From NCBI RefSeq assembly GCF_900105625.1, contig NZ_FNSD01000001.1:682001-746000 (forward strand): a stretch of 64,000 nt of DNA. Direction: 5' to 3'. The position numbers and the translations under genes were made by a program. Shown here piece after piece: positions 61,836 through 64,000 of this stretch (position 1 is its first letter; the number at the start of each line of letters is the position of its first letter). Below the pieces are notes generated by a model. That model did no database searches. It was not told the origin of the DNA and was given only the letters and a program-made list of their open reading frames with translations. This stretch comes from Terriglobus roseus. GTDB lineage: Bacteria > Acidobacteriota > Terriglobia > Terriglobales > Acidobacteriaceae.

Positions 61836-64000
61836 CAGCCCTTCACGACGAAGTTCACCAGCTTGCCAGGAACCGCGACGACCTTGACGATCTGCTTCCC
61901 CTCCAGCCGCGCCGTCACCTTCTCGTTCGCATGCGCCGCAGCCTTGATGGCCTCGACGTCTGCCTCGGCTGCCACCTTGATGACGGCCACGAGCTTGCCG
62001 TTCACCTGCACCGGAATCTCGATCTCGTTCTCACGAGCCAATTCCGCATCGGCCACAGGCCATGGCTGACGGAAGACGATACCGTCATGGCCCAACTCGG
62101 TCCACAACTCCTGCGCCAGGAACGGAGCGAAAGGCGCGAGCATCAGCGTCAACACTCGGAAGACCTCGCGCTGCGTCGCCGGCGAGATATCACCGTTGTC
62201 CATCGCCGCTTCGTTTGTCACGATCTCGTTGACGAGGATCATGATGCTCGCAATGCAGGTATTGAAGTGCCAGCGTCCACTGAAGTCCTGGGTCAGCTTC
62301 GCAATGGTCTGGTGCAACGTGCGCAGCAGCTTCTGGCCGTCGACAGACAAGCCTTCCAGCGTCTGCGTGTGCTCACTCGCGCGCATCGCGGGAGCGTACT
62401 TCGTAGCCAGGCGATGGATGCGCGACAGGAAGCGATAGACGCCGGCAACACCCTCCTCCTGCCACTCCAGATCACGGTCCGGTGGAGCAGCGAAGAGCGA
62501 ATACATGCGCGTCGCATCCGCGCCATACTTCGCAATCATGTCGTCAGGCGAGACTACGTTTCCCTTGCTCTTCGACATCTTCGCGCCGTTCTTGATCACC
62601 ATGCCCTGCGTGAACAGGCGCGTCGCAGGCTCGCTGTTGTTGATGAGGCCGATGTCGCGCATCACCTTCGTCCAGTAGCGCGAGTAGATCAGGTGAAGGA
62701 TCGCGTGCTCGACGCCACCGATGTACTGATCGATCGGGAACCAGTAGTTCGCAGCCTCACTCGCAAACGGAGCTTTGTCGTTCTTCGCGTCCGTGTAGCG
62801 ATAGAAGTACCAGCTCGAATCCACGAAAGTATCCATCGTGTCGGTCTCGCGACGCGCGGGCCCATCGCACTGCGGACAAGTGGTATTCACAAACTCCGGC
62901 ACACGCGCCAGCGGCGATCCGTCGACATCCGCCAGGTCGATGTTCTCCGGCAGCAGCACCGGCAACTGGTCTTCCGGCACCGGCTGCATCCCGCACTTGT
63001 CGCAGTACACAACGGGAATCGGCGTGCCCCAATACCGCTGGCGCGAGACGCCCCAGTCCTTCAGGCGATAGGTCGTCGTGGCCTTGCCGAAGCCATTTGC
63101 CTCGGCATACTTCGCCATCTTCTCCTGCGCTTCCAGAGCAGCCTCACCGGTCCACTCGCCACTGTCGATCAGCACGGCCTCAGCCTTGCCGGTATATGGC
63201 AAGGCGACGTCGTCGGTGTCGATGTTCGCAGCGACGACGCGCTTGATCGGCAGGTCATACTTCGTCGCAAACTCAAAGTCACGCTCATCGTGCGCAGGCA
63301 CGGACATGATGGCGCCTGTGCCGTAGTCGGCGAGGATATAGTTCGCGCACCAGATCGGCATCTGCTCGCCCGTGAACGGGTTCGTCGCATACTTGCCGGT
63401 GAAGACACCGTGCTTCGGCAGCTCACCCAGCATGTCCGTATCGCGAGCGGTCTTCTGCTCCGCGATCATCGCGTCGAGAGCCTCGCCAAGGTGCGCGTCT
63501 TCGACCGCGAAGGCCTTCGCCAGCGCATGCTCCGGCGCCAACTGGATCGACGTTGCACCAAAGATCGTATCGATGCGCGTCGTGAAGACGGTGATCGTAT
63601 CCTGCGTGCCGGTGACGTGGAACTGCACCTCCGCGCCTTCGCTGCGGCCGATCCAGTTGCGCTGCATGGTGCGGACCTTCTCCGGCCAGCCTTCCATCGT
63701 GTCCAGGCCGTCCAGAAGCTCGTCCGCGTACTTCGTAATGCGGAAGAACCACTGCGTCAGGTCGCGCTGCTCGACGAGCACGTCTTCATGACGCCAGCAG
63801 CAACCGCTGACGACCTGCTCATTCGCCAGCACCGTATTGCAACTCGGGCACCAGTTCACCTTGCTCTTCCGCCGGAAGGCCAGGTCGCGCTTCAGCATCT
63901 CCAGGAAGATCCACTGGTTCCAGCGGTAGTACTCCGGCAGGCACGTCGTAACCTCGCGAGCCCAGTCATAGCTCAGGCCCATGCGCTGCATCTGCTTGCG
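61835..64000 (-). CDS. leuS: Leucyl-tRNA synthetase (C-terminal part, runs off right edge)
   Basis: The frame is open to the right edge; the visible 721 or so residues lack only the first part, including the HIGH motif. The visible start, KQMQRMGLSYDWAREVTTCL, is the usual segment shortly after HIGH. The zinc-finger-like CPSCNTVLANEQVVSGCCWR, the editing domain with DYGTGAIMSVPAHDERDFEF, and the class I KMSKS signature (KNGAKMSKSKGNVVSPDDMI) follow. The anticodon-binding domain and the leucyl-specific C-terminus (VQVNGKLVAVIKVAAEADVE) end at a TGA that overlaps the next gene by one base. It charges tRNA-Leu with leucine. Confidence 0.97.
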   Translation of the reverse strand, partial: RKQMQRMGLSYDWAREVTTCLPEYYRWNQWIFLEMLKRDLAFRRKSKVNWCPSCNTVLANEQVVSGCCWRHEDVLVEQRDLTQWFFRITKYADELLDGLDTMEGWPEKVRTMQRNWIGRSEGAEVQFHVTGTQDTITVFTTRIDTIFGATSIQLAPEHALAKAFAVEDAHLGEALDAMIAEQKTARDTDMLGELPKHGVFTGKYATNPFTGEQMPIWCANYILADYGTGAIMSVPAHDERDFEFATKYDLPIKRVVAANIDTDDVALPYTGKAEAVLIDSGEWTGEAALEAQEKMAKYAEANGFGKATTTYRLKDWGVSRQRYWGTPIPVVYCDKCGMQPVPEDQLPVLLPENIDLADVDGSPLARVPEFVNTTCPQCDGPARRETDTMDTFVDSSWYFYRYTDAKNDKAPFASEAANYWFPIDQYIGGVEHAILHLIYSRYWTKVMRDIGLINNSEPATRLFTQGMVIKNGAKMSKSKGNVVSPDDMIAKYGADATRMYSLFAAPPDRDLEWQEEGVAGVYRFLSRIHRLATKYAPAMRASEHTQTLEGLSVDGQKLLRTLHQTIAKLTQDFSGRWHFNTCIASIMILVNEIVTNEAAMDNGDISPATQREVFRVLTLMLAPFAPFLAQELWTELGHDGIVFRQPWPVADAELARENEIEIPVQVNGKLVAVIKVAAEADVEAIKAAAHANEKVTARLEGKQIVKVVAVPGKLVNFVVKG

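Overview
The window is about 64 kb of a GC-rich (roughly 60 percent) bacterial chromosome with housekeeping genes on both strands and short intergenic gaps. I see no transposase, integrase, CRISPR array, rRNA or tRNA. The likely source is an Acidobacteriota, probably Acidobacteriaceae (Terriglobus/Granulicella-like). This is inferred from the secreted VWFA-related Acidobacterial-type protein at 6075-7013, a TonB receptor with an N-terminal carboxypeptidase-regulatory-like domain, LpxB (Gram-negative envelope), a class II photolyase, and the general flavour of the short proteins. No 16S gene is present to prove it.

Layout. 1-363 is the 5' part of a secreted Ig-like protein. 519-2808 is the CIRCE-controlled groES-groEL operon with its terminator. 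3171-7013 holds a small protein, a secreted cupin, a cNMP-binding/DUF1003 membrane protein, a PAS-GGDEF cyclase and the VWFA-like protein. 7146-9819 is a BtuB-like TonB receptor under a cobalamin riboswitch. 9900-12182 is threonine aldolase and HemW. 12270-17575 is an ABC exporter, lpxB and an M1-peptidase-like protein whose zinc site is gone. 18110-23921 has a tiny secreted peptide, a phospholipase D-like protein, a secreted protein with kinase-like motifs, a second ABC exporter and a cysteine synthase homologue. 23975-28845 has an Lrp regulator, a Nudix hydrolase, rho, rpoZ and comM. 28958-33065 has a HEAT protein, an MmcQ/YjbR protein, sdaA, a candidate structured small RNA and rsmE.

33200-36443 (minus) is the hrcA-grpE-dnaJ heat-shock operon plus a small membrane protein. 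HrcA should act on the CIRCE site 35 kb away. 36587-39966 has a cytochrome b561-like/YceI-like pair, an Mrp ATPase without its CxxC, a frameshifted small membrane protein, an acyl-CoA thioesterase and a TPR protein. 40092-43058 is an AAA ATPase/VWA pair. 43308-47722 is a large catalase, a photolyase and a Nudix hydrolase. 47896-51504 is a histidine kinase followed by a phytochrome photosensory core with no output domain. 51915-56585 is an S15-type hydrolase, a CDGSH iron-sulfur protein and an NtrC-like regulator with a receiver-like partner. 56747-64000 is rph, a LacD-type aldolase, guaA, two membrane proteins and leuS, which runs off the right edge.

The points most worth a second look are the output-less phytochrome next to a PAS kinase, the secreted protein with kinase-like motifs, the promoter-plus-hairpins RNA locus at 31894-32077, the dead M1 peptidase, the ATPase/VWA pair, and the duplicated 20-nt element after the stops of groES and groEL.
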